A stretch of 64,000 bases of DNA, from assembly GCA_013400975.1 (NCBI GenBank), contig WBMZ01011889.1, positions 86,882-150,881 of the forward strand, written 5' to 3'. The DNA comes from Atrichornis clamosus (lineage: Eukaryota; Chordata; Aves; Passeriformes; Menuridae). The position numbers were made by a program, and so were the translations under genes. Below the pieces are notes generated by a model. The model did no database searches and was not told the DNA's origin. It saw nothing but the letters and a program-made list of their open reading frames with translations. Position 1 is the stretch's first letter, and the number at the start of each line of letters is the position of its first letter. Positions 21,801 to 36,800 of the stretch are shown in pieces.

Positions 21801-24800
21801 GCATCTCACTTTTAATGTGACCTGAGTCGTGATTGATTGGCAAACAAAGCACTACAATATAGGCATATCTTCTCCCCACCCCCATGCTTTTTTTTTCTCC
21901 TTTATCCTCCAAGTATGCTGTATCTGTCATGGTATGTTGGGATTGCTCTTGTATAAAAACAATAATAGCAGCAAGCTTTGTCACAAGCCTTTTTGTGCTT
22001 TTTATGTGACTTACTGTTCTATTCCTTCAACCAGATGATGAGCAAAAACGAACTGTAAAGAAATTGATCTATGCTGCAAAGGTATGTGATTTTAAGAAAC
22101 TTGTGGATGAAAGAGGGGAAGCTAGAGGGAATATACGTAGTTATTCTGGTAATACCAGTATCAAAGTTCAGCATCTTTTAGCATTTAATTAGATATTTTT
22201 GCATGCAAACTGTTTCTTAATCAAGTAATCTTAAAATGCTCTGGTTTTTTTTCAATTTTGATTGTAGTTAAATGCTTGTTTAAAGACCATGGAAACAGAA
22301 AGAGATCAAATGTATTCAAAACTGTCTGATGAAAATAAAGCTAAAGGAGAACTTACAGGTAATTAAATGTTGTTTTGTCTTTAAGATTAATAAGATGCTG
22401 CTTTTGTAAAATGATGTTACAGGGTGCAAGTATTAATTCCAGTAAAAACTGAATTAAGTTTGCGTTAATAACTACTTGATTTTTAAAAGTCCTGTTTAAT
22501 TTGCATAGCTGTTTTAATTTTAGAGGTAGAGCAATGGAAGTTGCAAATTTTGTTGTACTCTGTTGGAATATTCTGTAACTAGTGTTATAGAATCTTAAAA
22601 TGGCAGAGCAAAATGATGTTAATAAATACATAATACTTCCTTTACATAATTTCTGGACATGAAACAATGGAGTTCTAATCTAAATTTTAAAACCATCTAT
22701 TGAAATGGTAGCTTAATTGTAGTTAGTTTGTAACAGTTGCAAGCTCAATCCTCTTTAAAATATAAAATACTGTATTTAGAGAATTGAACCTAAAAGCATC
22801 TTGCTCTGTTTTTTTTTTTCCTTTCTTGTGTACGACATACTGAATTAAACCTTACGAAATGAAAACCACTCTAATTCAAACTAAAACGTGTAATTAGCTA
22901 TTGCTTTCATAATCTTAGCCAGCAGAGTAGCCATCACATTTAAATCCACTGTGCTTTTTTATTTTGGGTGGTGAAATGTTTTGTAAGACTGTATTTTTCA
23001 GTTTCTTATAGTCCTTTAAGTGTGTTCTCCGAGTTGATTTGTAGCTCTGTCCCATAAAGATACTAAAACTTACTCGCAGCTTACTTGAAAAGAGGCACAG
23101 GAATAGTAAATAGGAAAAGAAACATAACTGAGTTTAATTTGGAAAGAATAAAGGTAGCTTGACAAATCAGTTACCCATTCAGGAATGTATTGGGGAAGAC
23201 ACCTTGTGTGGGTAAATCTGGAAGAGTGTATGATGGTACTGGCTTTAATTCTTTAATCAAATAATTATAATAGTAAGAGCTCTAACTGAAAATTCAGGTT
23301 GTGATTTACAAAACTGCACTGTTTCCAAAGAAGTTACACGGTTTGGAGCAAAGGCTGGATACACTCACAGAACTGCACTTTGTGGCAGATGGAGAGTATA
23401 GTATATAGTATATGCTGGTTTCTCATTTTGTATAATACATTGAAATATATTAACATTATTTCTTATGTTACTAAATCATATTTCTTATGTTACTAAAGGT
23501 TTTTACAGACATTTTGTATACTAAAATGTTGCAAATGTGTTATCCCAATGTAATTATCTCTAAATTTGGCAGAACGCATAGAAAACCTTCAAAGTCAACA
23601 AGCTTCCTTGCAGTCTGAAAAAGAACATTTTGAAAGTGAAGTTCAAAAGCTTCAGCAGAAACTTAAAGTGATGACTGAACTTTATCAAGAAAACGAAATG
23701 AAACTACACAGGTGCTGGTTCCTCTTCTTATATTCAGTGCTTGCTGTTTGGTTCAAATGTAACTCTGATTTGGGGAACTGTAAATTTTTGAAAGTTTGAA
23801 TACTGCTTTCCAGAATTTTCTGAATTGTGAAGACATAATTTGTTACACCTTCATGTACATTTGTGCTCACTGTAGTTTTCTAGAAATAGTTTCCATGAAA
23901 CAATTCATTTTAGGACTTTTCCACAAGCAAGTAGAGGAACAAAGAAGTAAGGGATTTTTAATCTATGAAATAAGTAAAGTAGGACAGCTTGATTTTTTTT
24001 TAAATTAAATTATTATATGATGTAATACATCTGTCAAAGTTGCTGAAAGAAAATCAGTAGGTACTTTAACTGTGAGATGTCTTTTATATAGTAAAGAGAG
24101 CTAGTAACGTCAGAGAAGTGATGATATATATGTGAAACTAAACTTTAAACACAGGCAAGCTCTTGTTGGTAAGCAACATAGAACCCCTGTAAATCAGACT
24201 TTCCTCACCGTGAAGAACAGAATATGAAGGCTGTACTACCTGCCTCACAGTCAGGATTTTAGTAGGGATTATGACCTGGTGATAGGGCTCAGAAGTAGTT
24301 TTAGGATAGAAATTAAAGTTGATTGGCCTGGGACACATAGTAACCTTCAGAAGTGTGTGTGTGTGTGGGAGCACTGCACATCATTTTAGGGCATGAAGGT
24401 AAAAATACAGTTTTACTAGTCAGAAGTTATTTCTTCAAAGAGCAGACATAATCTTGAAGGCAGCAAGAGAATCAGCACAAGACTAGCTCCTGTACAGAGC
24501 AGTATGCAGGATCTTTTTGAAGTATTGATTTCAGTAATCTGCTCTGTAGCATATATTCTTGTGTAGATATTTAGCATCTTCGTAGATGCAACAAATCCTA
24601 GAAATCCACTACATTAACATTTTGATTTTTTTAGAAAGAACAGTGAGGGAGTGGGAAGGAACCTATTAAAAAGAAGGTATGATAAGCAGGCAGAAAGAAA
24701 ATATGTTTGCAGACTGTGTGGATGATATTTAAAAATACTTCACTAAAGCTCAGCAAATGTACACTGCTTATCAAAGAATTTTGGAAAAGCCAAAAAAGGA

Positions 24801-27800
24801 ATGGGGAGAAGCTGGTGTGGTGAGGTAGCAGCACAAAAAAGAAATAATAAGGCATCTTTTAAAAAACTAGGTCTGTTCAAACAGGGGAAATAGAAAAGTA
24901 GAAAATAAAGATTGAGTAGAAAAGAAGTTTAAATCATGTTCACAAGATCCATGATTTAGACAGCTTGATTGCTAAGGATTGCTATTTACAGGAAAATGAC
25001 CAGTTTATCCATTCAAGGCTCTATGCAGCAGTGGTGTCCTTGTGTGTTCTCTAGAATTACCTTGTGCATAATCTGTGGACTGGAGTATGTGTTTTCTCTT
25101 TTGTAGTGCCCAGTAAGACATAAGGAGGAAAAAGACAGACCTGAAAAGATGGTTTTTTGTTTTGGTTTTTGTGTTTCTTTGTTTTTGTTTTGTTTTAATA
25201 GCTAGTAACAACCTTTTTTTCCTCTAGAAAATTATTTTTAGAAAATACTAGAAGAAATCACTGACCATTAGTGTAGTTTGGGGTTTAGTTTGTTTGATGT
25301 GATTTGTGGCTGTTTTCAAAATTGTTGACTTGAAACACAATTAACCATAGTTTTTGAATTTTATTTAAAGGAAGCTGACAGTAGAAGAGAGGGAACGTCT
25401 GCAGAAGGAAGAAAAGCTTTCTAAAGTAGATGAAAAAATTAATCATGCTGCTGAAGAACTTAACAGCTACAGGTAATTGCAGATTTTAATTGCTGTAATC
25501 CCTTGTTCCAAAGTGAAGAAAGAGCAATAGAGAATTAATGAAAACACAAGCATAAACAAATGTTTTTTCTTCTAGTTTCTTTTGCAGTGTGTGAGTTAGG
25601 TGCTAGTTTGTGTGTAATACTATAGACTAAGAGTGGTTCTGCTTTGTTAAAACATTTGGGTGTTGAAGATTACTAGCAACTTCCCTTCCATTAAAGTGCT
25701 AATTGTACTGATACATCAGCTTTAATGGCTCTCTAATCTAGTTCCCCTTACTGAACAGAGCTAAAAATGTGAAGTTAAGCGAATGCTGTGAAAGAAATGG
25801 AATGTTCATTTTTTCTATAGAGCTAACATTTATGTTGTATAGTTATAGTATTCTATTTCTGTATCTCAAAGCTTGTCAGATAGTCCTGTTGCTTTGAAAT
25901 TCTTTACTAAAATATTGTGATGGGGGAATATTTTCTGTAGCTGTTTTTTAACTGCTTTGCTCTGGTTTTTTTGTTACACCAGCTGTGTACCTCTGGGTTC
26001 TTTCTGCATTTTCTCAAAACTGTGGCATAGTTTTTCAATATGTAATTAATATTTGCCATCTTACCTCAGCATTTGTGGGAGTATTAGGTCTAACTGACCA
26101 ATAGTGATCAACAATGCTTCCTGAAGAGTTAATTAGATTAATTTTTTCCTGTAGACATTCTTCAGTATTGATGCAGGAGGGCAGAATTCACCCTTCTTGT
26201 TTTACTCAGAACATGAACTTTGTAGGCATCTTCATTTTAAAGAGAATATTAATATTGCAAATAGATTATAACTAAGCAATGTGTGTGTTTTTGGCCCACC
26301 TGCTGAGAGAGTGTAGACCCTTAGAGAGGCTGTGCACAGGGCAGCTGGCAGCAAAGGTGGGATCATAGTGTCTGTGGTCTTGAAATAGCTTCAGTGCAGG
26401 TGGCTGTCCCTCAGGACTGACCCTGGTAGCCTGTGAGAGTGTGGAGCTCCAGCCACACTGGTACCTGTGCTGAGCTGGGTGAGGCTGCCTGGCAGGGCAT
26501 GTGCAGCAGGATAGCCTTTATCTTGGAAACATCACAAACCACTGAAAAGCTGGTAAGATGTTGGCGTCTGGGTTCTGTTCTTTTGTGTACATTCCTGTCT
26601 GCACTAACGTAGGGCCTAGCATTTCCACTGCTACTATAATTTTTATGTACCCCATGGGCCTAAGTGACAGTACTGTCTTTTGGATTAAAAAAAAAAAATC
26701 TTAATTATACCTTGTGACTACCATTGAGTTTATTATATTTAAAACTTTCCTCCACATTTTATTTCAATGTCATAAATCCTCATTTTGTTACAGAGAGCGA
26801 GCAAAGGATCTTGAGGAAGAGCTAGAAAGAACCATTCGTTCTTATGAGAATCAGGTATGGTGTTCACATCCAGTAGGAGGGATGTTACTGCAACTGGAAT
26901 ACCTCCTTCTGTTAGGTTGTGGTATTGTACTTGGCTTGGCTTGTTGTCTAATTTTGCCGCCCCCTTCTCTTCTTAATGTCATCTGGTTTTGACTGACATG
27001 ATTTCATAGCAGAGATCATGAGATAACTTGATTTCAAAGTTCAATTTTAACTTTAGGGGTGCCATTATAAATTATCCACACATGTTAAATTTATAAATAA
27101 GAGCATATAATGTTAAGTTTTCTTTTTAGCTGAATAATAAATATCTCTTTCACAGATTACTTCACATGAGAAAAAAGCTCATGATAATTGGGTAAGTTCC
27201 AAATACTGAATTCTCTGAAGTTTGTGCATCTTCATTTTCCATTATTTGAAAAGCTTGCTTTATCACTTTCTGTTTCTTACTACAAACAGGTCATCAAAAT
27301 TATCTCTAACCTTTCATTTTTAAACATACAGATTTCTTGCAGAAATGAATGAACAAAAACATGTTAAAAATACTTCTATTATATAAAACAGTTGGAATAA
27401 TTAAGCTGGATACCTATGAATACAGTAGAATGATAATCTTATATCATTTGTTGTAGCAATAAATCTGCTGGAAGAACGTGACACCATATAACAAATGTGT
27501 GACATTTTGCTAATAAAGCTTTTGGCCTTGTTTCAATGCCATTTTGATATTTTCCTCGGATGTACTTCACTTCTTTTATCTACTAGTAGAAGGTGTTGTG
27601 TCCTGTGAGAACAGTATGTTCCATTCACAGCTTCCTAAGAGTGTTTCTACAAAATCAATTTTTACCTTTTTTTTTCCAAACAGGAAAATTTAAAATATCT
27701 CCTGACTAATACATTCTTCAGTTTCACAGAATGGTCTAAGATAAAATCCTGCTAAAAGCTGTGGGGCTTCGTGGCTATAATTCCAAAGTTTTTAACTATC

Positions 27801-30800
27801 TGATTTTAAAATAAAACTTTCTTATATAGAATTTGAGACTTTAAACCTTCTGTAGATGCTTCAAAGCAGCTGTAGGCAAATAATTTAATTTCTGAAGTTT
27901 TAAGACCCTGCAGGAAAGCCTTATCATTCATCAAAAATTTGGGTTGTAGAGCTGCTAATGTAATTTGCTTACGTACATGAGACTCCATACACAAGTCATA
28001 TCTTGTGAAAATACAGTCCATACACTTCACATAGAATGTCTCGGATCTAGGAACTGTCATGTTTATGAAGCATTGAATTAATAAATAGCAGTATCTAAGC
28101 ATCTGATTTTTCTCCTTCCCCAAAGCTGACAGCCCGAGCAGCTGAAAGACATCTCAATGATATAAAAAAAGAAAATGCACATAACAGACAAAAGTAAGTG
28201 CAGTCCTGATTTACTCCTCAAGAAATGCAATTTGGCATGTTTTGGGTTTAGACTGTTTGATGTTTTCTAGACCTGTGTTCATGAATTGTGACCCAAACAG
28301 GGTGGAGAGATCACAGTATTCAATTCAAGTTCTGAAAGAAAGGAAGTCATTTGAGCTTTCCTGTAATTATGACATCCAAGAAAGTAAGAACTTTGGAACT
28401 CTGGGAAGTATTGAAATATTTCAGGAAAGAACCAGAATGTAGTACTAGAACACAAATGTTGGGGGGTGTTATTTTTTGTTTGTTTTAATTAAGTGTGTAT
28501 CAACCAGATGTCATGGTTACCTAATGATTTTACAACTCAGAAGTTAATGCTGAACAAACAGATCAAGTGGTGGTAGTTGAGAGGAACCTTTAGGCATGAA
28601 GTTAACTAATACCTGGCATGCAATTAGAGTGATGTCATACTAGGAATGTGACATCTAACATGCCACTTCAACTTCTGAATTACAGTTTAAATACAGCAGT
28701 ATAGAGAAATACTTTCAGGCATTTTTAAGTTCAGAGTTCTGTGACATCCTTCATCTTATTTATTTAGAGAATAAAATACCTTGCCTCATTAACCAGTCAA
28801 GTAGAAAGCTTAGCAGTAAACAGTGTCGTCTGGTAAAGCTTTTGCAGTTCTTGGTCATTTACTACTTATTTGTTGTTTATTTGCAGATTAACTGAAGCAG
28901 AATTTAAACTTGAGCTTTTAGAAAAAGATCCTTATGCACTTGATGTTCCAATGAGACCATTTGGCAGAGGTACAGTACTGAATTGTAAAATAGAGCCTAA
29001 TTCTTTCGGTTACGGTTTCGTTTCCCAAGACAAATTATAGAAAACTATCCTGGCCATATGTATGTACAAATACCAGTAATTTTTTTTAAAAATTGGGTCA
29101 TAAGTAACTCTAGGTCATGTCAAGTATTTTGTTGAAACTAAGAGCATTTGTAGTATTGATGAGAGTAGACTGGGAATACGTTACACCTGGTAATTGGAGC
29201 ACAATTTTCATTTCAGTTACACAGTCTAGTTTTTAACTTCACCTGAGAAGTTATTTATACAGTTTGCTAAACTAAGTATTGTGAACTTGAGTATTTTGTT
29301 TTAACTGTTCCAGAGCATTCCCCATATGGACCCTCACCAATGGGCCGGCCTTCATCTGAAACAAGAGCTTTTCTTTCCCCTCCAACTTTATTGGAGGGTC
29401 CTTTAAGGCTTTCACCTATGCTTCCAGGTGGAGGAGGAGGAAGAGGTACAATTCTTAAACTTGAAAATTTATCTATTCTGGATTTCTCTCTCCTCTCCTG
29501 TAAACCTGTCAGACCTTTTCCTCTTGTTGGTGACAAAGAGTATTAAAACAACCAGATGAACATAAACAGTTAATTGGATAAACTCTTCCTGTTTTTCAAC
29601 TTAATTCTAAAGCTGTTTAACGTGTAACAGTACAATAAATAATCTAGTTGTTATTAGTAGGTTGATCAGTGGATTCACTTCAGAAGCAGAAATCAAGAAA
29701 AGTGAAAAGTCAGACTTAATCAGTTGACTTTTATTTCTTGGACAAATGGGGTTCTGCTGAAATAAACATGATTTTAAAGTAAAAGGGAGTCAATTAGTTT
29801 TCTGCCCTTTCTTGCCCCTTCCATCTCATTGGTCTACAGTTAGTGAGAGAATGTTGTCAAAAACATGAGGCAGTTTTACTGCGAGTTGTGATACTAGAAA
29901 GTTACTGGTTCAGGAAATTGTTTCCCTTTCCTTTGTTCTAATTTTGAGGCAGTCGTGCATGCAGAGTGTTTCTTCTCTGCTGAAAGAAGAAACCAGGAAG
30001 GGTGTGTGTAAGGACAAGTTCAGAGATTCAGGAGTAGTTGAAAGCAAGCTGGGGCGTCATGGGTTGTAAGGGAAGAAAAGTTCTCTTCATTCATATTTTT
30101 GTTGGTGATGGAAACAGTGTAGATAAATGCTAGAGTGAAGATCAGCATCTGTTCCAGGTAATAAAGAAGCTACTGTTTAATTTACTTCTACCATTACATC
30201 TGTTGAAGCCTGTATTTAATTAATGGAAAATATGTCCAAATGTCTATTCTGTAAGGATTTCAATAAGTGCAATTATAGTACTCATCTCACAGTGCACAAG
30301 ACACACAATGGCTTCAAATTTTAGGTTGAATTTTAGCATGGGGAATTAGAGAATGGTAGCAGAATTCTGTATGTATGTAATTTTTCAGACCCAGTCTGTT
30401 TTAAAGGTAGCTTGCACTCTAAAATCACTACTTTTTACAGTTTTTATTGCACTTGATAATGTGTTGACCATTTTCTTGGATAAAGAATTAGAACCAGAAG
30501 AGTGTTGAATGCAGATAGGTGTTCTGTGATATTGGTATTAACTCTCAGCATGCTAATTTCTAGTTTGATTAGCAGCAGGTTTTATCACTGAGAAGATTAT
30601 GTATTTTGAGGGTACTAGTTTCTGATTCAAATTAACTGAAGGTTGTAAAATTATTAGGTTTTTTTAAAGCATTGCAGGTCCTCTGTATTGTGCTTTATTG
30701 AACGAAGGCCTTTTCATTGCAAACACTTCTAGTAGACTTAACTGGTCATCAGCAAACAGCTGGAGAGTCCCGTGGAGCCGTGCCTCTCGTGTCTTGACAG

Positions 30801-33800
30801 TGTTGGCATTCCATGATTTGTTTTACTATTTTCAGACTTAATGAAGAAAGCCGCAGTAGAGGACTTAAAAAACATGGGTGAATAACTACCTGATTTCTTC
30901 GATTAGGATCCAGAGGACCAACTGCCATGTATGAAGCTGGTAGTGAAAGAGGAGAGCTGAGTTCTGATAGATTAACTGATCCCCACAGACCACCATCAGA
31001 TACTGGATCCCTGTCTCCTCCTTGGGAAAGAGAACGCAGGATAATTCTGCCTCCACCAGGTATAAAACTCTGCTTGACTACTGTATCCATGGAAAAGTGG
31101 AGTTCCTGACTTGCAGTGTATATATTTAAGTATTTTGGGCTTTAAATTATTAAGTGTTTTCTTGGACCTGCACGTGCAACTGAATTGGTGATTTTTTTAA
31201 TAGCATTTTTTTTCCCTGCTTCTTGACCAGAGTGGTTCACTTGCACTTCTCTGCTATCTTTTAAATACATATTGGTGTTACCAAGGGACAATCAACTGTT
31301 TGGTTTCATCATTTCCCTGGGAGTTTGTTAAGTGCATCAAAAGACCTATCTGGGCTGGGTAGTTAATAAGATATCTGAGAAGTAAAAAGTTCAATTTATT
31401 TAAATAAATAAAAACTAGCTAATGTTGAAAAATACTGCTTTTCAAAAAGCCACCCTTACATTAATAGTGCAGGAGTACCATGGTACAGTCATCCTGTCTG
31501 GCACATGTTTTCCTGTTGATACTGTCTTTTTGATGATTAACAGCAGCAAAACCAGTCTTTGCTCTCACTTCTTCAGCTACACATCTGTATTACACATTAC
31601 CTCTCAGGGAAGGCAAAGATAAGTCAAAGAGGATTCTGCTGATATTTCTCAAGTAAAAACTTGGGGGAAAGGACAACCTTTCTGGATACCTGTCATAAAG
31701 AAGGAAAAATGTTACAAGTTTAGAGAAAATAAGAATTTAGGTTATGTACGCAGATTAACGTACCTCAGTTGTTAGATGCAGCAAGCAGTACACATCTGTG
31801 TGAAAGAACATCTGGTGATAGAACTCAAAGTCTGCTCAGGATGCAGTTTCTTGTTTGCCAGGTCTGATCTGTTGGCAGGATACTGCAGAGAGGTAGTCTT
31901 GTTTCCTTGACCTGAGCTATGTTCTTAGCCCACCTTTGCACTTGGATCTCACTGATCCAGTTTGTCTTGTCGCTGCATGACTGATTGCTACATCTGCTGC
32001 CAGCAAGTTGGTGGAGACACAGCACTATGAAACACAATGGACAGTAACATTCCGACCTAAGAATGGCTTAAAACATACAGTATCTTGTTTTGTCTTCAAC
32101 CTTCTCTGCTATGCTGAACCTTTGTTTCAAGGTCCCACAGTTTATAACTTAGGCAGTCATAACTTTAAAAATTCTGCTGTATGTTAAACCAAAAACTTTC
32201 CCTTTCGCAGCTCTTTAGAAATATAAGCTATTGATGTACTTGGTGGGATTCCTGTGTTTGGGTTATTTAAGATTTGTTTGCTCACCCTGATTAATAGACA
32301 CTTCATATATTTACAAGAGCATAAGATATCCAGAGAATCTTGCTGGTCTAAAATTGCGTGGAACGGAGGAATAAATCTCCAGACCTGTGTTGTGATTTTT
32401 CCAATGTTAGGTGAGCCTTATGCTGATCCAGTTCTTCCTCCTCGAAGACAAGAAAGATTTTTCTCTAATCCTCCAAATACTGGAAGACTTTCTGGACCAG
32501 CAGAACTACGGACTTACAATGTGCAGTCTTTTGATAAAACAGGTGGGAGTTGCTTCCATGATACTCTCAAATGGAAAATCCCAGTGTAAGCTGGCTGTGC
32601 ATGGTAAGCCACGGCAAGAGGACAGGTTTAGAGTTTCCGCAGACCTGAAGTTCCATTGTGTAAAACCTGGCAACACCTCCTGGCCTTGATGCTGCCATTC
32701 CCTATTACAGCAATAGCCTTCCCTCCTCTCAGGTGGGTGGGATTCTGGGAATGGTAGTCATGAGGTATTTTTTTGGTCCACCTTCACTGTTCTGTGTGTC
32801 AGCCACTCAGGATTGGATTTGAGTCTGTTTTGGTCCCTCCCATGAGGCTCACCACAGGATTAAAATACCACAAACCCATGCTTGCATTTCTGTGACCCAT
32901 TTGGTAAAGTTAGAAAGGGTTAGAGTCACTAAGAGTGAAACAGCCAACCTTTCAAGGATTCACTGCCTTGGTGCACGGAGGTGGAAGGTCCTGAGGCCTC
33001 TTCCTTCAAACTCTTGACCATACTGGCAGCTCTTTGTAGTTCACACTGCAGTTGCCCTCAACTTAATCACACCTTTCACTGACCCAAGTACCCCTAGTTT
33101 TGAATTGACCGATTATGTACATTCTAGTTTGTGACACTCAGCAACTGCCAGAAGCTCAGAAGAAAAGTTTTGGTGACTGAGACCTTATCGCTGACAGGGC
33201 TTATTATTTGTTAAGCATTTTTCATCTTTATATAATGCTCTGGTAAGTCACATGTGTCTGATCATGAGCAAGGTGAAGCCATCAAACTCCCAACAGAAAC
33301 TTCACCACCCAGTACTCAGTGACTGGTAGGATCAGTAGTGAGTTACCATCTTCATTGCACCCTTTCTGGCAATAGGACAGAGAACCTTTGCTACTTGGTA
33401 TCACAATGTGAGAACTGGGAATGCTGAATTTAGTTTCATGTTGAAGGTTCAGGTTTTACAGTGATTGTTCTTTACTGGAAGACAGTTCTGTGCCTGTGCA
33501 GCTGCTCCACTTCCGTCTTTCCCAAGCCTCCTGTCCGTTTCACTTCTGCTTTCTGTCACTTCTGCTTTCTCATACTTCGTGTTCCACTGAGGTCCTCCTT
33601 CTAGCACCTGGCTGCTGACTGAAGGACAGGAGAGGTTTGCTGTCTTTGCACTTAGTTACTGCATCCATTTTTAACCCCTTTCTTCAGTCACTGCCAAGCA
33701 ACAGTTAATTTATATTTTTTAAACATTGTATTCAGTTCTTGGGCAATTCAAAACCATTAAAGGAAATGGGGTTTTGGATAACCTTGTTGCCAGCATTTAA

Positions 33801-36800
33801 CAGGTCATTAAGCGTGGGTGACTGTTGCTTTTTAGAGACACATAATTTCACTAGAGTTGGGTGAGTATGTGTAAAAAAAAAAAACAAACCCCAACCAACA
33901 CCAACAAACCCTCCCCCTTCAATTAAAAAACTAACTGACCAAAAAACAGCCCATCCAGCACATACCATCTGACTTCAGAACAGCAGTGTGTCTCAGTACT
34001 GAAATCAAGGCTCCCACTCTTTCGAGTGAGTGAGGTACACTTCTTAGGAAGATGATCAAAATGTTATTTAGAGTGAACAAAATAATACGTTTTCTCCTAA
34101 ACTGGAGTGGCAAACTATAAAAACTTTCCACTTGAGCAAGTACCTGGAGGAGGAAGCTTCTTGTCAGGAAGAAGAGTTAAAGGTTAACAGAGTTTGTGAA
34201 CAACTTCACAAAGACTTAAAATGGAAAGTGTTATACTACCTAAGTATCAAGGAATGAATATTCTCTGTATGACATAAGGAGTTGAAATATTTTAGATTAA
34301 GTAACAATATCATCCACAAAGGCAGGGCATGCTTGAAATGACAAGTCATATTGATTTTTTGAAAAGTTCTATCTGTTCACTGAGAAAAAACTTTGCTTTC
34401 AAGGAGTAGAAATACAACACACATGAAAATTCTGTCACTAGTTAGAAGTCTTATTTTGGTCTTGTGTTTTTTATTATAATTGTCTCTATTCAAGCCAAAG
34501 TGTAAGAAAGCAATCTTTTTCAAATCTCAGGTTTGGGGGGTTGTTTGATTGGTTGGGTTTTTTGTTTTGTTTGTTTTTTAAAGAAAGCGCATTTAGTGCA
34601 TATATTTAGTATATTTATATCCAGTCAGATTCTAGCTTGACAATTCCCTTTAATAATTTTCTCCAGTTGTTATTGAAAATACTTGTTCTCAGCAAAGTAT
34701 AAAAGTAAAAACATGAAGTTCCTATTTACCTCTTAATTTATAAAGTGAGCACAGCAAATGAGAGGATGATGATGATGATTGTTGTTGTTCTTGTTGTTAT
34801 TATTGTTATTGCTGATTACTCGTCCAGAGCTGGGAGTCTCCTTGGTATCTGGCAGCCAAGGAGGGAATCAGCTTTTGTCGTACTTGAATAGGATTGGTGT
34901 CAAGCTCTGTGCCAAGAGCATATCATAGCACAGCCGTTCCCACAATGGGGCCTACCAAAGAAATAAACTGTTGGTAGGAGGGAGGGGGAAAAACAGTGAT
35001 CTTAACATGTAGTGCTAGGAAAAGGCACTTCTAACTTCGAAGAAAACCCTTATTTGAACACAAGAAACTTTGGTAAAAGATGCAACTTGTACAGAAGTTG
35101 GAGAAAATATTCAGGCAAAACGTGGTTGTTCTCAGTTATGTTTCAGTCTGCCTGCAGAATGGTTGCTTGGTAGAGTCATATCTTTGTTTTTGTTGTCTGT
35201 ATATCCTGATTTCAGAAAAAAATGCTGAAATCAGTGGTGGAGAGAAAAAGATCAGCACTGAATAACTTACTTAACTTTTGCATACAGATGGACAGACATC
35301 TTCAGAACATAGTCCACGAACAGAACCAGGTGGAGATGGGATGAAGGATCATTCTAGCCTTAGTGTAAGTAGCTAAAGAGAAGCTTGATTTAAAGAAGCT
35401 TTAATTTTCTGCAAAATACATGGAAACATTTGTCTGTAGTCCATTGGTCACATTATATTGCACTCTGCAGTCCAGATTATAAAGTTATATGTATACTTTT
35501 ATCACAGCATTTATTGTTTTCTGAATTAATTTTGTTGTATTACTAATATAATCCCTGTTGAAAATGAATTATAACCCAAAAGATGAAATATGGTCAAGCT
35601 GATGGTCAATACACATAGATAGCCTTGCTCAGGATTATGCTGCAGCTAAGGCAGAGTTGGAACTAGCTCTTAAGGGGTGTCACAGCCTGCATGCAAGCGG
35701 GCCTGGTGGGACTGGAGATGCTCCCTTTCCCTCAGCTAACTTCCCTGGTTTCATTGTGTTGCAGAACTCGATCCCTGATCAGTCGCTGGCACCTGAAAGT
35801 GAAGGTGTCAGTTCAGGGTTTGCACCCCCCCCTTTCCCTCCTGTCAGACCTCCATTGCTGCCTGTGGATTCTAGAGCACCACCAGTACCTTTCATGAGAC
35901 GAGGACCTCCTTTTCCTCCCCCTCCTCCTGCGGGCATGTATGGGCCACGGGAATGCTTTCCAGCACGAGACTTCGGGCTTCCACGCTCTCCACTGCCAAG
36001 TATGTGGCTTTTGCCAGCATTTATTTCAAGTTGATGAAATGGAGTGCTTTGTGCAGGCAGTGAGTTACCACAGTGGGTGGACATGTACTTCTCTGCACAT
36101 ACTACTTCTTAATCCAGCTAACAGGGAGCATCTTTTCTGATTAAGGTTCATTGCATTGTACACTTCATTTTTCACAGCAGCTCATCTTGATGTTTTTACA
36201 AATACTAGCTTTGGCTGGAAGATATAGCTTCGTGTACTGTTCAGTGTCTAAAGGATTCTTTTTTGGGGGTAGGAAAGCAAGTAGGTGGTTACCTTAATCC
36301 TCTCCCTCCTACGAAGTCACATCTTATATAAAAGTTTCATCCTCTGGCTCTGGGGTGTGCTGGTGTCCACGCAAAGGGACAGGCCCAAACCAACTGTTTT
36401 ACCTTTGAGCTTGCATTAGTGGAGCAAGACATCAGTACCAGGCTGCAGGGCTTCTTTCTGACTCCTGCTGTTCTCTGAGTAATGTGTGAAGAACCGAGCC
36501 ATTTATCTGCCAAAGTATCTGTAAGGTGTGGCAGGCAAGGGCTGCTGTGGCAGACTGAAGGGGATGTTGGCAGCAGCAGCCCAGGAGCTGGCAAGGACTG
36601 GCTGCTGCTTTGAGTCTGTTGTGGGTAACTACTGAGAAAAGTGATCATTTTGCCCTCCCCCTTCCTGGCATCTCCATCTCTTTGGATCATAACATGTGAC
36701 TTGTAGTTAGGCCGAGCTGAGCAGTAAGACAGCAAGAGGAGCAGGTGTGTGGTTACTGTTGTGATTGGTATTAACTGGACTACTCTGATTCTCTCACAGT

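Noticed and set aside
26290..26515. GC-richer patch in MIA2 intron 19 as a hidden exon
   Set aside because: No open frame with acceptor and donor in the required phase. It is more likely an old, unrecognised repeat.
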